A stretch of DNA of 64,000 nt, from the NCBI GenBank assembly GCA_013364255.1, contig CP054936.1, positions 868,001-932,000 of the forward strand. The letters are read 5' to 3'. The translations under genes and the position numbers were made by a program. Positions within the stretch are counted from its first letter, which is position 1; every line of letters starts with the position of its first letter. This DNA comes from Streptomyces seoulensis. GTDB lineage: Bacteria > Actinomycetota > Actinomycetes > Streptomycetales > Streptomycetaceae. The notes under the pieces are model-generated. The model had not been told where the DNA came from. It saw nothing but the letters and a program-made list of their open reading frames with translations, and ran no database searches. Shown piece by piece: positions 9,803 to 20,290 of this stretch.

Positions 9803-9883
9803 CGTCTCTCATTTTAACCAACCGGGCGGGTGCGCCGACTACGGTCCGACAGCGATGGTGGCCGACCGACCGGAGGAGCGGGG

Positions 9884-10849
9884 ATGCGAGCCGTGGTGAT
9901 CAGGACGTTCGGGGACGCCGACGGACTGGAGGTGATCGAGGTGCCCGCACCCGTCCCCGGGCCCGGGCAGGTGGGCATCGCCGTGGCGGCGATCGGGGTG
10001 GGCGGAGTGGACGCCGTGATCCGCCGGGGGCAGTTGGCCGCGTACGGCTTCCGGGAGGGGCATCTGCTGGGCAGCGAGGTGGCGGGGACGGTGACCTCGG
10101 TGGGTGCGGGGGTGGACGCTTCGTGGACGGGGCGGCGGGTGTGGGCGTTCACCGGTCTGTCCGGCGGGTACGCCGAGCGGGCCGTCGCCGCGGTCGAGGA
10201 CGTCCTCGCGCTGCCCGAGGGGCTGACGTGCGCCGACGCGGTGACGCTCGGCGGCTCGGGCCCGGTCGCTCATTTCGCCCTGGAGCGTGCCCGTTTCGCG
10301 CCGGGTGAGACGGTGCTGGTGCGCGGTGCGGCGGGCAGCATCGGCGTCACGGCGGTGCAGCTCGCGGCCCGGGGCGGTGCGGGCGCGGTGGTGGTCACCA
10401 CCGCGTCGGCCGAACGGGGCGACCGGCTGCGGGACCTGGGCGCGACGCACGTCCTGGACCGCTCCGGTGGAGGCGGCGGCCCGGACGCGCCGTCGGGTTT
10501 CGACGTGGTGATCGACGTCGTCGGCGGTCCCCGACTGCCGTATTTCCTGGACCGGTTGAACGCCAACGGGCGGTTCGTGGCCGTCGGCGTGGTAGGCGGG
10601 CAGCCGCCGGCCGACTTCGGCACGCGGCTGCTGGCCGCCTTCCGGAAGTCGCTGTCGTTCGCCACGTTCAGCTCGGACAGCGTGCCAGGGCCCGAGCGGC
10701 GGGCCGTGCGGTCGGCCCAGTTCGCAGAGGCGGCGCGCGGCGTCCTGCGCACGGTCGTGCACGAGGTGCTGCCGCTCGACGAGGCGGTGTCGGCCCACCG
10801 GAGGATGGACACGGGCGAGGTGTTCGGCAGGATCGTGCTGACGCCCTGA
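9884..10849 (+). CDS. NADP-dependent zinc-independent medium-chain oxidoreductase (quinone oxidoreductase type)
   Basis: Cytoplasmic medium-chain dehydrogenase/reductase of 321 residues, probably reducing quinones or enones with NADPH. The GroES-like N-terminal half is about 1-120. The Rossmann motif is VRGAAGSIGVTAVQLA, and the catalytic zinc ligands of alcohol dehydrogenases are absent, as in QOR proteins. The ATG at 9884 follows a strong GGAGGAG; the longer frame from 9830 has no ribosome site. The neighbouring divergent TetR gene is its likely repressor. Confidence 0.88.
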   Translation: MRAVVIRTFGDADGLEVIEVPAPVPGPGQVGIAVAAIGVGGVDAVIRRGQLAAYGFREGHLLGSEVAGTVTSVGAGVDASWTGRRVWAFTGLSGGYAERAVAAVEDVLALPEGLTCADAVTLGGSGPVAHFALERARFAPGETVLVRGAAGSIGVTAVQLAARGGAGAVVVTTASAERGDRLRDLGATHVLDRSGGGGGPDAPSGFDVVIDVVGGPRLPYFLDRLNANGRFVAVGVVGGQPPADFGTRLLAAFRKSLSFATFSSDSVPGPERRAVRSAQFAEAARGVLRTVVHEVLPLDEAVSAHRRMDTGEVFGRIVLTP

Positions 10850-10904
10850 GCCGGCGGCCTCCCCGAAGACGCGGCTCACACGCCGCACTACGACGCACTC
10901 CGCC

Positions 10905-11456
10905 TCACTCCGTGTCGGTCTCGCGCAGCCCGACCGCGTCATGGCGCCAGAACGGCTCGGAATAGACCAGTGTCCCCGTCATCCAGGGCTGGTGGTCCGG
11001 GAGGGCGAGGACCTGGAAGGCGCCGTCCGGGATGCGCAGGGACGGCTTGCGGAAGCCGAGGCCGCCGCCAGGGACGAAGCCGTGACGCGCGTAGTAGCCG
11101 GGGTCGCCCTCCAGGAAGACCAGGGGGACGCCCCGCTCGGCGAGGGCCGCCGCTCCGCGCCGGACCAGGGCCGTGCCGACACCGCGCCGCTGGAAGGCGG
11201 GCAGCACGGCGAGCGGGCTGAGCACCTGCACCTCGACCAGCCGCCGGGGGGCGTCGAGCAGACTGCGGGTGAACATGATGTGCCCGGCGATCCGCCCGTC
11301 CTCCTCGGCCACCAGGGAGAGCCCGTCGCCGGGTGTGACGGTGTTCCGCAGGGTGTCGACCAGGTCGGCCACGACGAGGCCGTGATCGCCGAACGCCCGC
11401 AGGTGGACGTCCCGTACGGCCCGCCGGTCGGCCGGCAGTTCTTCGCGCAGTTCCAT
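10905..11456 (-). CDS. GNAT family N-acetyltransferase
   Basis: Acetyl-CoA-dependent transferase of 183 residues, single-domain GNAT fold resembling the YhbS subgroup. The acetyl-CoA-binding motif A is visible as PAFQRRGVGTALV, followed by EGDPGYYARHGF, a usual end of the fold. The acceptor is unknown. Start ATG 11456 gives MELREELPADRRAV, the normal GNAT beginning; in-frame starts farther upstream add sequence not typical of the fold. It is monocistronic and divergent from the glycosidase promoter region. Confidence 0.87.
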   Translation of the reverse strand: MELREELPADRRAVRDVHLRAFGDHGLVVADLVDTLRNTVTPGDGLSLVAEEDGRIAGHIMFTRSLLDAPRRLVEVQVLSPLAVLPAFQRRGVGTALVRRGAAALAERGVPLVFLEGDPGYYARHGFVPGGGLGFRKPSLRIPDGAFQVLALPDHQPWMTGTLVYSEPFWRHDAVGLRETDTE

Positions 11457-11554
11457 GCCCGGAGGGTAGGAACCCGGACCCGAGGCGCGCATCCCGTTTT
11501 CGGCGCGCTCCCGGCCCTGCCGGCCGGTCAAGCGTCGGAGACAAGGGATTCAGA

Positions 11555-11573
11555 GGCTTAAGCAAAGCCTAAA
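11555..11573 (+). promoter_or_regulatory. GGCTTAA-N6-CCTAAA element
   Basis: GGCTTAA at 11555-11561 and CCTAAA at 11568-11573, separated by 6 bp. The same pair of words in the same orientation to the gene, separated by 7 bp, occurs in front of the sugar-binding-protein gene (minus strand of 22694-22722). It may be a shared operator or a chance AT-rich promoter feature. Confidence 0.4.
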
Positions 11574-11620
11574 GGAAAGTCGGTTCAACGTCTTGACCGA
11601 GGCATGGCGGGCGGGCATGG

Positions 11621-11642
11621 TGCGGGAGAGCGCTCTCCCGCA
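11621..11642. promoter_or_regulatory. LacI-type operator, perfect 22-bp palindrome
   Basis: Perfect dyad centred between 11631 and 11632, core GGGAGAGCGCTCTCCC. It has the central CG and flanking GAG/CTC typical of LacI/CebR operators of Streptomyces (canonical CebR box TGGGAGCGCTCCCA) but with an inserted GA/TC step. A 10-bp match to the core lies upstream of the lacI gene at 24019. It sits just downstream of a possible promoter of the glycosidase gene. Confidence 0.7.
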
Positions 11643-11773
11643 CCTCGCGCTCCGGGTCCGCACCGCCCGCGGCGCGCACCCGGCGAACGGCTCCCTCCGG
11701 GTCGGACCCAGCCCGCCCCGCACCCCGCCCGGAGGGGCCGCACCCGCACCGAGCCGACTCTCCAGGAGCATCC

Positions 11774-13957
11774 GTGTTCAGATCCCCCGCCACCGCCGCC
11801 TCTCCCCCACGCCGGGCCGCCGTCCCCCTGCTGGCGCTCGGCGCCCTGCTCGCCTCGTCGCTCACCGTCGCCGTCGCGCCGGGCGCGCACGCGGCCGACG
11901 CCCTCCTGTCCCAGGGCAAGGCCGCCACCGCCTCCTCCCAGGAAGGGGACGGCTACGCGGCCGGCCTGGCGGTGGACGGCAACCTGACCGGGACCCGGTG
12001 GGCCAGCCAGTGGAGCGACCAGCAGTGGATCCAGGTCGACCTGGGGCAGCAGTCCACCCTCAGCCGCGTCGTCCTGACCTGGGAGTCGGCCTACGGCAAG
12101 AACTACGAGATCCAGGCCTCCGACAACGGCGCCGACTGGCACACCCTGAAGACGGTGACCGGCGGCGACGGCGGCACCGACGACCTCGCCCTCTCCGGGA
12201 CCGGCCGTTACGTGCGGATGCAGGGCCTGGCCCGCTCCGGCGGATACGGCTACTCGCTGTGGGAGTTCCAGGTCTACGGCACGCCCGGCGGCGGCACCAC
12301 CCCGCCGCCCTCCTCGGGCGGCGCGGTCAAGGTCGAGGGCAGCCAGGGCAACTGGCGCCTGACGGCGGGCGGCCAGCCCTACACCGTCAAGGGAGTGACG
12401 TGGGGCCCGGCGGTCTCCGACGGCCCCAAGTACCTGCCGGACGTGAAGGCGATGGGCGCCAACACCATCCGCACCTGGGGCACCGACGCGTCCAGCAAGA
12501 CGCTCCTGGACGCGGCTGCGGCCAACAGCATCCGCGTCATCAACGGCTTCTGGCTCCAGCCCGGCGGCGGCCCGGGCGCGGGCGGCTGCGTCGACTACGT
12601 CACCGACACGACGTACAAGAACAACTCGCTGACCGAGTTCGCCAAGTGGGTGGAGGCGTACAAGAGCCACCCGGCGACGCTGATGTGGAACGTCGGCAAC
12701 GAATCGGTGCTCGGCCTCCAGAACTGCTACAGCGGCAGCCAGCTGGAGGCGGAGCGCAACGCGTACACCAGCTTCGTCAACGACGTCGCCAAGAAGATCC
12801 ACAGCATCGACCCGGACCACCCGGTCACCTCCACCGACGCGTGGACCGGCGCCTGGCCGTACTACAAGCGCAACGCGCCCGACCTGGACCTGTACGCGAT
12901 GAACTCGTACAGCAACGTGTGCAAGGTCCGCCAGGACTGGATCGACGGCGGCTACACCAAGCCGTACATCATCACCGAGACCGGCCCGGCCGGCGAATGG
13001 GAGGTGCCGAACGACGCCAACGGCATCCCGGACGAGCCGACCGACGTGCAGAAGGCGGACGGCTACACCAAGGCGTGGAACTGCGTGACGGCCCATCAGG
13101 GCGTCGCCCTGGGCGCCACGCTGTTCCACTACGGCACCGAGCACGACTTCGGCGGCGTCTGGTTCAACCTGGTGCCCGACGGGCTGAAGCGGCTGTCGTA
13201 CTACGCCGTGAAGAAGGCGTACACCGGCTCGACGGCGGGCGACGACACTCCCCCGGTGATCAGCAACATGACCGTCGACCCGGCCTCCAGCGCCCCGGCC
13301 GGCGGCGAGTTCACCGTGCGCGCCGACGTCCGCGACCCCGACGGCGACCCGATCACCTACAAGGTGTTCCTCAGCGGCAACTACGCCAGCGGCGACAAGG
13401 GACTCGTCGCGGCGAAGTGGCGGCAGACCGGGAACGGGACGTTCGCCGTCACCGCCCCGCAGCAGCTCGGCGTGTGGAAGGTGTACCTCCAGGCCGAGGA
13501 CGGGCACGGCAACGCCGGCATCGAGACCAAGTCCGTCAAGGTGGTCGCCCCGCCGGTGAGCGGCACCAACCTGGCGCTGAACCGGCCGGCCACCGCCTCC
13601 TCCTCCCAGCAGTCCTACGGCGACTGCCCCTGCACCCCGCAGCTGGCCGTCGACGGCAACACCGCCACCCGCTGGGCCAGCGACTGGAGCGACCCGCAGT
13701 GGTTCCAGGTCGACCTGGGCGCGTCCAAGCCGCTGCGCAAGCTCCAGCTGGTCTGGGACCCCGCCTACGGCAAGTCCTACGAGGTGCGGGTGTCCGACGA
13801 CGGCAGCACCTGGCGCTCGGTGTACTCCACCGCCTCCGGCGACGGCGACGTGGACACCCTCGACGTCTCGGCCACCGGCCGCTACGTGCGCCTGAACCTC
13901 ACGGCCCGCGGCACGAGCTGGGGCTACTCCCTCCACGAGCTGGGGATCTACAGCTGA
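11774..13957 (+). CDS. secreted clan GH-A glycosidase flanked by two discoidin (CBM32-like) domains
   Basis: Extracellular polysaccharide-degrading enzyme, 727 residues. After a signal peptide (about 1-37, AHA-A) come an F5/8-type-C carbohydrate-binding domain (about 39-172), a Gly/Thr/Pro linker, a TIM-barrel domain (about 187-480), an Ig-like bridge (about 485-595) and a second discoidin domain (about 598-727). The two discoidin domains are clearly related (R-W-A-S-x-W-S-D-x-Q-W-x-Q-V-D-L-G in both). The barrel shows the two clan-A glutamates, E310 in WNVGNES (acid/base) and E402 in IITETGP (nucleophile), resembling GH2/GH5/GH72-type barrels; the exact family and substrate are not certain. 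GTG start after AGGAG. The LacI-type palindrome upstream suggests sugar-dependent induction. Confidence 0.85.
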   Translation: MFRSPATAASPPRRAAVPLLALGALLASSLTVAVAPGAHAADALLSQGKAATASSQEGDGYAAGLAVDGNLTGTRWASQWSDQQWIQVDLGQQSTLSRVVLTWESAYGKNYEIQASDNGADWHTLKTVTGGDGGTDDLALSGTGRYVRMQGLARSGGYGYSLWEFQVYGTPGGGTTPPPSSGGAVKVEGSQGNWRLTAGGQPYTVKGVTWGPAVSDGPKYLPDVKAMGANTIRTWGTDASSKTLLDAAAANSIRVINGFWLQPGGGPGAGGCVDYVTDTTYKNNSLTEFAKWVEAYKSHPATLMWNVGNESVLGLQNCYSGSQLEAERNAYTSFVNDVAKKIHSIDPDHPVTSTDAWTGAWPYYKRNAPDLDLYAMNSYSNVCKVRQDWIDGGYTKPYIITETGPAGEWEVPNDANGIPDEPTDVQKADGYTKAWNCVTAHQGVALGATLFHYGTEHDFGGVWFNLVPDGLKRLSYYAVKKAYTGSTAGDDTPPVISNMTVDPASSAPAGGEFTVRADVRDPDGDPITYKVFLSGNYASGDKGLVAAKWRQTGNGTFAVTAPQQLGVWKVYLQAEDGHGNAGIETKSVKVVAPPVSGTNLALNRPATASSSQQSYGDCPCTPQLAVDGNTATRWASDWSDPQWFQVDLGASKPLRKLQLVWDPAYGKSYEVRVSDDGSTWRSVYSTASGDGDVDTLDVSATGRYVRLNLTARGTSWGYSLHELGIYS

Positions 13958-13984
13958 CCGCTGTGCCCCGCACGAGCGCACCAC

Positions 13985-14004
13985 CCGCGCACACGTGTGC
14001 GCGG
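13985..14004. promoter_or_regulatory. 20-bp perfect palindrome between glycosidase and DUF1996 genes
   Basis: CCGCGCACACGTGTGCGCGG, perfectly self-complementary, 27 bp after the glycosidase stop and 33 bp before the next ATG. With no loop it is more like a protein-binding dyad than a classical terminator, but it could also form an attenuating hairpin. Confidence 0.45.
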
Positions 14005-14037
14005 TCCCTCTTCCCACCCCACGGGCAGGAGAACCCC

Positions 14038-15129
14038 ATGAGATCGAGTCCGCGCAAGCGCCTCCCCGCACTCCTCCTCGGCACCGCCCTCCTCGCGAGC
14101 GTCCTGGGCGTCGGCACCATCGCCTCCGCCGCCACCGACACCGGCGGTGACACCCCCGCGGCGGCGAGCGCCGTCCACACCGGGCACCCGATGGCCGTGT
14201 CCACCCAGGCGTCCGGCGACGACCCGGACGGCGACGGCTACATCCCGGCCGTGCCGCAGGTCACCGGCGTGACCCCGTCCACGGCCACCCCGCCGGCCCG
14301 CTACTTCCACGAGTTCCAGGCCAACTGCTCGGTCACGCACACCGCCCCGGACGACCCGATCGTCTTCCCGGGCCAGCCCGGCAAGTCCCACGACCACACG
14401 TTCATGGGCAACACCTCGACCAACGCGTACAGCACCACCGCCTCCCTCGACGGCGGCGCCACCACCTGCAAGGCGCCCGCCGACGCCTCCGCGTACTGGA
14501 TGCCCTCGCTGTTCAAGGGCGACCAGAAGATCCTGCCCGTCGGACCGCAGACCATCTACTACAAGGCCGGCGTCACCGACTACACCAGCGTGCGTCCCTT
14601 CCCCAAGGGGCTGCGGTTCGTGGTGGGCAACCCGATGCAGAGCGCCGACGAGTTCCGCCACCTCAAGGGCTTCGTCGAGGGCTGGGAGTGCGGCGACAGC
14701 TACTTCAACGTCGACATCCCGGCGAGCTGTCCCAACCGGGCCGACGTGCAGCTCAACATCCGTTTCCAGGCGCCCAGCTGCTGGGACGGCAAGTACCTCG
14801 ACACACCGGACCACCAGAGCCACATGGCCTATCCGGTCGTCAAGCCGGGCACCAACGACAACATGTGCCCGGCCGACCACCCGGTGGCGCTGCCGATGAT
14901 CGAGTTCAAGATGGCGTTCCCGGTCAACGGCGACATGTCCCAGGTGCGCCTGGCCAGCGGCCGCGGCTACTCCTTCCACTACGACTTCTTCAACGGCTGG
15001 GAGGACCGCACGCTCAAGGCCATGGTCGACCACTGCATCGTGGGCGGCCTCCAGTGCGACGCCCGCGGGTACGACCAGACGCACCCGGAGGCGGGCGCGG
15101 CCCTCAACGCGGACTACCGGCTGCCCTGA
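14038..15129 (+). CDS. secreted DUF1996 domain protein
   Basis: Exported protein of 363 residues. The signal peptide is about 1-33 (AL-rich core, ASA-A site). A short Asp/Gly-rich spacer follows, then a DUF1996 domain at about 92-355 with the typical FHEFQANCSVTH beginning, KSHDHTFMGN and later C-W-D-G-K and H-x-x-H-M-A-Y-P. Conserved Cys and His residues suggest metal binding or disulfides. DUF1996 occurs in fungi and actinomycetes, often with polysaccharide-active modules, and its activity is unproven. The gene lies 80 bp after the glycosidase in the same direction and ends at two strong hairpins, so the two may share a transcript. Confidence 0.85.
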   Translation: MRSSPRKRLPALLLGTALLASVLGVGTIASAATDTGGDTPAAASAVHTGHPMAVSTQASGDDPDGDGYIPAVPQVTGVTPSTATPPARYFHEFQANCSVTHTAPDDPIVFPGQPGKSHDHTFMGNTSTNAYSTTASLDGGATTCKAPADASAYWMPSLFKGDQKILPVGPQTIYYKAGVTDYTSVRPFPKGLRFVVGNPMQSADEFRHLKGFVEGWECGDSYFNVDIPASCPNRADVQLNIRFQAPSCWDGKYLDTPDHQSHMAYPVVKPGTNDNMCPADHPVALPMIEFKMAFPVNGDMSQVRLASGRGYSFHYDFFNGWEDRTLKAMVDHCIVGGLQCDARGYDQTHPEAGAALNADYRLP

Positions 15130-15148
15130 CCGCCGGCCCGTTCCGCCC

Positions 15149-15190
15149 GGCCCGGCCCGCCCCGCGCGCCCGCGCGGGGCGGGCCGGGCC
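15149..15190 (+). terminator. strong GC hairpin
   Basis: Arms 15149-15168 and 15171-15190 are exact complements (20 bp, 2-nt formal loop, so about 18 bp with a 6-nt loop). It lies 20 bp after the DUF1996 stop. No T-run, as usual for Streptomyces terminators. Confidence 0.7.
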
Positions 15191-15193
15191 CTC

Positions 15194-15220
15194 GGCCGTC
15201 TCCCGCCGCGGGAGACGGCC
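15194..15220 (+). terminator. second hairpin after the DUF1996 gene
   Basis: Arms GGCCGTCTCCC (15194-15204) and GGGAGACGGCC (15210-15220) around a 5-nt loop. With the preceding hairpin it forms a double terminator that separates the DUF1996 and GH3 transcripts. Confidence 0.65.
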
Positions 15221-15245
15221 TTCACCGGCACACCATGGGGTGGGG

Positions 15246-17759
15246 ATGAACGACGACACTGACGACTGCTTCGAGGACGGCGCCGGACACGGCGCGGGAG
15301 AGGGCGCCGGAGACGGCATCGAGGACGGACTGCTCGACCGGCTGATCGACAAACTGAGCCCGGAGCAGAAGACACGGCTGCTCACCGGCGCCACGACCTG
15401 GCGCACCGCGGCGGAGCCGGACATCGGGCTGCGGCAGCTGGTCCTGTCCGACGGCCCGGCCGGGGTGCGCGGGGAGAGCTGGGACGAACGGCGCACCTCC
15501 GCGCTGCTGCCCTCCGCCTCCGCCCTCGGCGCGCTGTGGGACGAGGAGCTGCTGGAGCGGCTGGGCGGGCTGCTGGCCGGCGAGGCCGTCCGCAAGGGCG
15601 TGGACGTCGTCCTCGCGCCCACCCTCAACCTGCACCGCAGCCCGCTGGGCGGCCGGCACTTCGAGTGCTTCTCGGAGGACCCGGAACTGACCGGCCGCAC
15701 CGGCGCCGCCCTGATCCGGGGCGTGCAGACGCACGGGGTCGCGGCCACGGCCAAGCACTTCGTCGCCAACGACTCGGAGACCGACCGGCTCTCCGTCGAC
15801 GTCCGGGTCGCCGAACGGGTGCTGCGCGAGGTGTACCTGGCGCCGTTCGAGGCCGCCGTCGAGGCCGGGGTGTGGCTCGTCATGGCCGCCTACAACAGCG
15901 TCAACGGCACCACCATGACCGCCAGCGACCTGCTCGGCGACGTCCTCAAGGGCGAGTGGGGCTTCGACGGGGCCGCCGTCTCCGACTGGGCCGCCGTGCG
16001 CAGCACGGAGGAGCCGGCCCGCGCCGCGCTCGACCTCGCGATGCCCGGCCCGCACAGCCCGTGGGCCGAGTCGCTGGCCGAGGCGGTGGCCGGCGGGCGG
16101 GTGCCGCGGGAGGCCGTGGACGACAAGGTACGGCGGCTGCTCCGGCTCGCAGACCGGGTGGGCGCGCTCGATCCGGGCGCGCCCCGCCGCGGCCCGGCGG
16201 TCTCCGCGCGCGGTGCCCGCGCCCTGCTGCGCCGTGCCGTCGCGGCCGGCTCCGTGCTGGTGCGCAACGAGGAGGGCGTACTGCCGCTGGACCCGGCCGC
16301 GCTGTCAACCGTCGCCGTGCTCGGGGCGCACGCGGCGACGCCCCGCGTCCAGGGCGGCGGCAGCGCCGGCGTCCATCCCTCGGGCGTGGTCAGCCCGCTC
16401 GACGGCATCCGCACCCGGCTGCGCGGCCGGGCCCGGGTGCTGCACCGGCCCGGCCCGTCCCTCGGCCTGCCGCCGGCTCCCGTGGACGCCGACCGGTGCA
16501 CGGACCCCCGGTCGGGCGCGCCCGGGGTGCTGGTACGGCTGCTGGACGAGCACGGCCGCGAGCTGCACGCCGAACACCGCCTGTCGGGACGTCAGTTGGA
16601 GCCCACGCTCGTGCCCGGCGCGCACACGGTGGAGATCAGCGCGCTGCTGCGGCCCCGGAGCGCCGGTGAATGGGCCTTTGGCGTCGGCGGGTTCGGGCGC
16701 ATGTCGCTCCGCGTCGACGAACAGGTGCTGCTGGACGACGACTTCCCGTGCCGTACCGACGATCCGGCGGTCGTGCACGTCACCCCGCCCGTGCACACCG
16801 TCCGGGCCGTCCTCGCGGCGCGGCGGCCCGTGCTCCTGACGGCCCGGCGCGAACTCGCGGCCGGTACCGGCCGGGCCACCGTCCTGGCCGCCGCGCCGCC
16901 CGAGGAGGATCCCGGGGCGGCGCTCGCCGCCGCGGTCGACGCCGCCCGGCGGGCGGACGCCGCGGTGGTGTTCGTCGGCACCACCGAGCACAGTGAGACC
17001 GAGGGGCAGGACCGCACCGGTCTGTCCCTCGGCGGCGGGCAGGACGCACTCGTGCGCGCGGTGGCCGCGGCCAATCCGCGCACGGTCGTGGTCGTCAACA
17101 GCGGCGGCCCCGTCGAACTTCCCTGGCGCGAGGAGGTGGGCGCCGTGCTGCTGACCTGGTTCCCGGGCCAGGAGGCGGGCGGCGGCGTCGCCGACGTCCT
17201 CTTCGGCCGGGCGGAGCCCGGTGGCCGGCTGCCCACCACCTGGGCGGCCTCGCTGGCGGACGCCCCCGTCACCGACACCCGCCCGTCCGCCGACGGCGTC
17301 CTGGAGTACGCCGAGGGCCTGCACATCGGCTACCGGGCCTGGCTGCGGGCCGGGCGCACACCCGCGTACTGGTTCGGCCACGGCCTCGGCTACACCACCT
17401 GGGACTACGAGAGCGTGGCCGCGCCGGCGCGGGTGGCCGCAGGCGCGGCGTTCACCGTCCGGGTCGGGCTGCGCAACACCGGCCGGCGGGCGGGGCGCGA
17501 GGTGGTCCAGGTCTATCTGGCCCGCCCCGGTTCGGCCGTGGACCGGCCGGAGCGCTGGTTCGCCGGCTACGCCGCGGTACGCGCCGAGCCGGGCGCGACG
17601 GCGACCGCCGAGGTGGTGGTGCCGGCCCGTGCGCTGCGGCACTGGTCGCCGGCGGACGCCGGCTGGCGCACGGAGCCGGGCGCCTACCGGCTCCTGGTCG
17701 GGCGCTCGGCGGGCGACGTGCGGTGGGAGGACTCGCTCACGGTCACCGAGGCCGGGTGA
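15246..17759 (+). CDS. glycoside hydrolase family 3 beta-glucosidase with PA14 insert
   Basis: Cytoplasmic retaining beta-glucosidase, 837 residues, with no signal peptide. GH3 N-terminal barrel about 30-310: the LSDGPAGVRG motif, LAPTLNLHRSPLGGRHFECFSEDP and KHF are all present, and the nucleophile is D247 in AAVSDWAAV. The alpha/beta sandwich domain follows and is interrupted by a PA14-like insert (about 415-545), as in KmBglI-type enzymes that act on short oligosaccharides. A fibronectin-III-like domain ends the protein (about 710-825). The acidic, Gly-rich first 28 residues are not conserved in the family, so a later start is possible. The product would hydrolyse disaccharides brought in by the neighbouring importer. 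Confidence 0.92.
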   Translation: MNDDTDDCFEDGAGHGAGEGAGDGIEDGLLDRLIDKLSPEQKTRLLTGATTWRTAAEPDIGLRQLVLSDGPAGVRGESWDERRTSALLPSASALGALWDEELLERLGGLLAGEAVRKGVDVVLAPTLNLHRSPLGGRHFECFSEDPELTGRTGAALIRGVQTHGVAATAKHFVANDSETDRLSVDVRVAERVLREVYLAPFEAAVEAGVWLVMAAYNSVNGTTMTASDLLGDVLKGEWGFDGAAVSDWAAVRSTEEPARAALDLAMPGPHSPWAESLAEAVAGGRVPREAVDDKVRRLLRLADRVGALDPGAPRRGPAVSARGARALLRRAVAAGSVLVRNEEGVLPLDPAALSTVAVLGAHAATPRVQGGGSAGVHPSGVVSPLDGIRTRLRGRARVLHRPGPSLGLPPAPVDADRCTDPRSGAPGVLVRLLDEHGRELHAEHRLSGRQLEPTLVPGAHTVEISALLRPRSAGEWAFGVGGFGRMSLRVDEQVLLDDDFPCRTDDPAVVHVTPPVHTVRAVLAARRPVLLTARRELAAGTGRATVLAAAPPEEDPGAALAAAVDAARRADAAVVFVGTTEHSETEGQDRTGLSLGGGQDALVRAVAAANPRTVVVVNSGGPVELPWREEVGAVLLTWFPGQEAGGGVADVLFGRAEPGGRLPTTWAASLADAPVTDTRPSADGVLEYAEGLHIGYRAWLRAGRTPAYWFGHGLGYTTWDYESVAAPARVAAGAAFTVRVGLRNTGRRAGREVVQVYLARPGSAVDRPERWFAGYAAVRAEPGATATAEVVVPARALRHWSPADAGWRTEPGAYRLLVGRSAGDVRWEDSLTVTEAG

Positions 17760-17955
17760 GGTGAGCGCGGGGCCGGGCGTTACGGGGGGACGCCCGGCCC
17801 CGGCGGGACCGGTGACCGTGGACGCGGAACGCCGGTCCGGTGCCGCCCTCCGGGTGCGGCACGGCCGCGGCCCCGTCCGCCGGGTAGGGTCCGGTGGACG
17901 GGGCCGCGGTGCGCGGGCGCGTACGGTCCGTACGAGGTCCGTACGGAATCAGAGC

Positions 17956-17988
17956 GGGCTCGGAACGGGCTCGGAACGGGCTCCGTAC
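17956..17988 (+). repeat. 11-bp tandem repeat
   Basis: Three units, GGGCTCGGAAC twice and GGGCTCCGTAC once, in the gap between the convergent GH3 and GH1 genes. The rest of the 237-bp gap holds no gene or clear terminator. Confidence 0.55.
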
Positions 17989-17996
17989 GGGAGGGG

Positions 17997-19358
<1,362 letters not shown>

Positions 19359-19390
19359 GGGAGGCCTTTCGAAAGAGGGGGCGGGAGGGG

Positions 19391-20290
19391 TTACTTGACC
19401 GCGCCCGCGGTGAGTCCGGCGACGAGGTAGCGCTGGAGGAGGAGGAAGCCGGCGACGACGGGGACGCTGACGACGAGGGAGGCGGCCATGATCTGGTTCC
19501 AGTACACGTCGTTGAGGGTGGAGTAGCCCTGGAGTCCGACGGCGAGGGTGCGGGTGGTGTCGTTGGTCATGACGGAGGCGAACAGCACTTCGCCCCAGGC
19601 GGTCATGAAGGCGTACACGGCGACCGCGACGATGCCGGGGATCGCGGCGGGGACCACGACGCGGAACAGGGCGCCCAGCGGGCCGCAGCCGTCGACCAGG
19701 GCCGCTTCGTCCAGGTCCTTGGGGACGGAGTCGAAGTAGCCGATCAGCATCCAGATCGAGAACGGCAGCGTGAAGGTGAGGTAGGTGAGGATCAGTCCGC
19801 CGCGGGAGCCGAACAGGGCGATGCCGGTGGTGTTGCCGATGTTGACGTAGAGGAGGAACAGCGGGAGGAGGAAGAGGATGCCGGGGAACATCTGGGTGGA
19901 CAGGACGGTGACGGTGAAGACGCGTTTGCCGCGGAAGGAGTAGCGGCTGACGGCGTAGGCGGCGAACACCGCGATGACCACGGAGCCGGCGGTGGCGGCG
20001 CCGGCGACGATGAGGGAGTTGGTGAAGTACCGGGCCAGGGGGATGGTGGACCAGATGTCGATGTAGGGGCGGATGGTCAGGCCGCTGGGCAGCCAGCGGA
20101 ACTTGCCCGATACGTCCTGCAAGGGTTTGAGGGAGCTGGAGACCATCACGTAGACGGGCAGGAGGACGAAGGCGGTCAGCAGGGTGAGGAAGACGCGGCG
20201 TGACCAGTGGAAGGAGCGGGGCGGGGCCATCGGGGAGCGGGCCGGGCGCCGGGCGGTGAGGGCGGTGGGGGTGGTGGGGGTGTCAGGCAT
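19391..20290 (-). CDS. sugar ABC transporter permease (CebG-like)
   Basis: Second membrane subunit of a CUT1-type carbohydrate importer, 299 residues and six predicted helices after a Pro/Thr-rich cytoplasmic N-terminus. The EAA loop that docks to the ATPase is visible as [21 protein letters not shown]. It overlaps the preceding permease gene by 8 bp, so translation is coupled. No ATPase gene is in the operon; Streptomyces importers of this class share the MsiK ATPase encoded elsewhere. Confidence 0.92.
   Translation of the reverse strand: MPDTPTTPTALTARRPARSPMAPPRSFHWSRRVFLTLLTAFVLLPVYVMVSSSLKPLQDVSGKFRWLPSGLTIRPYIDIWSTIPLARYFTNSLIVAGAATAGSVVIAVFAAYAVSRYSFRGKRVFTVTVLSTQMFPGILFLLPLFLLYVNIGNTTGIALFGSRGGLILTYLTFTLPFSIWMLIGYFDSVPKDLDEAALVDGCGPLGALFRVVVPAAIPGIVAVAVYAFMTAWGEVLFASVMTNDTTRTLAVGLQGYSTLNDVYWNQIMAASLVVSVPVVAGFLLLQRYLVAGLTAGAVK

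Larger units (their letters stand above)
11457..11773. promoter_or_regulatory. intergenic control region of the glycosidase gene
   Basis: This 317-bp gap holds no gene. It contains a GGCTTAA...CCTAAA element (11555-11573), a possible -35 TTGACC (11594-11599), a 22-bp LacI-type palindrome (11621-11642) and a GC-rich leader ending in CCAGGAG before the GTG at 11774. Confidence 0.6.

Noticed and set aside
11585..14071. 828-codon minus-strand frame opposite the glycosidase gene
   Set aside because: Composition is the usual antisense shadow; the plus strand encodes a coherent multi-domain secreted enzyme.
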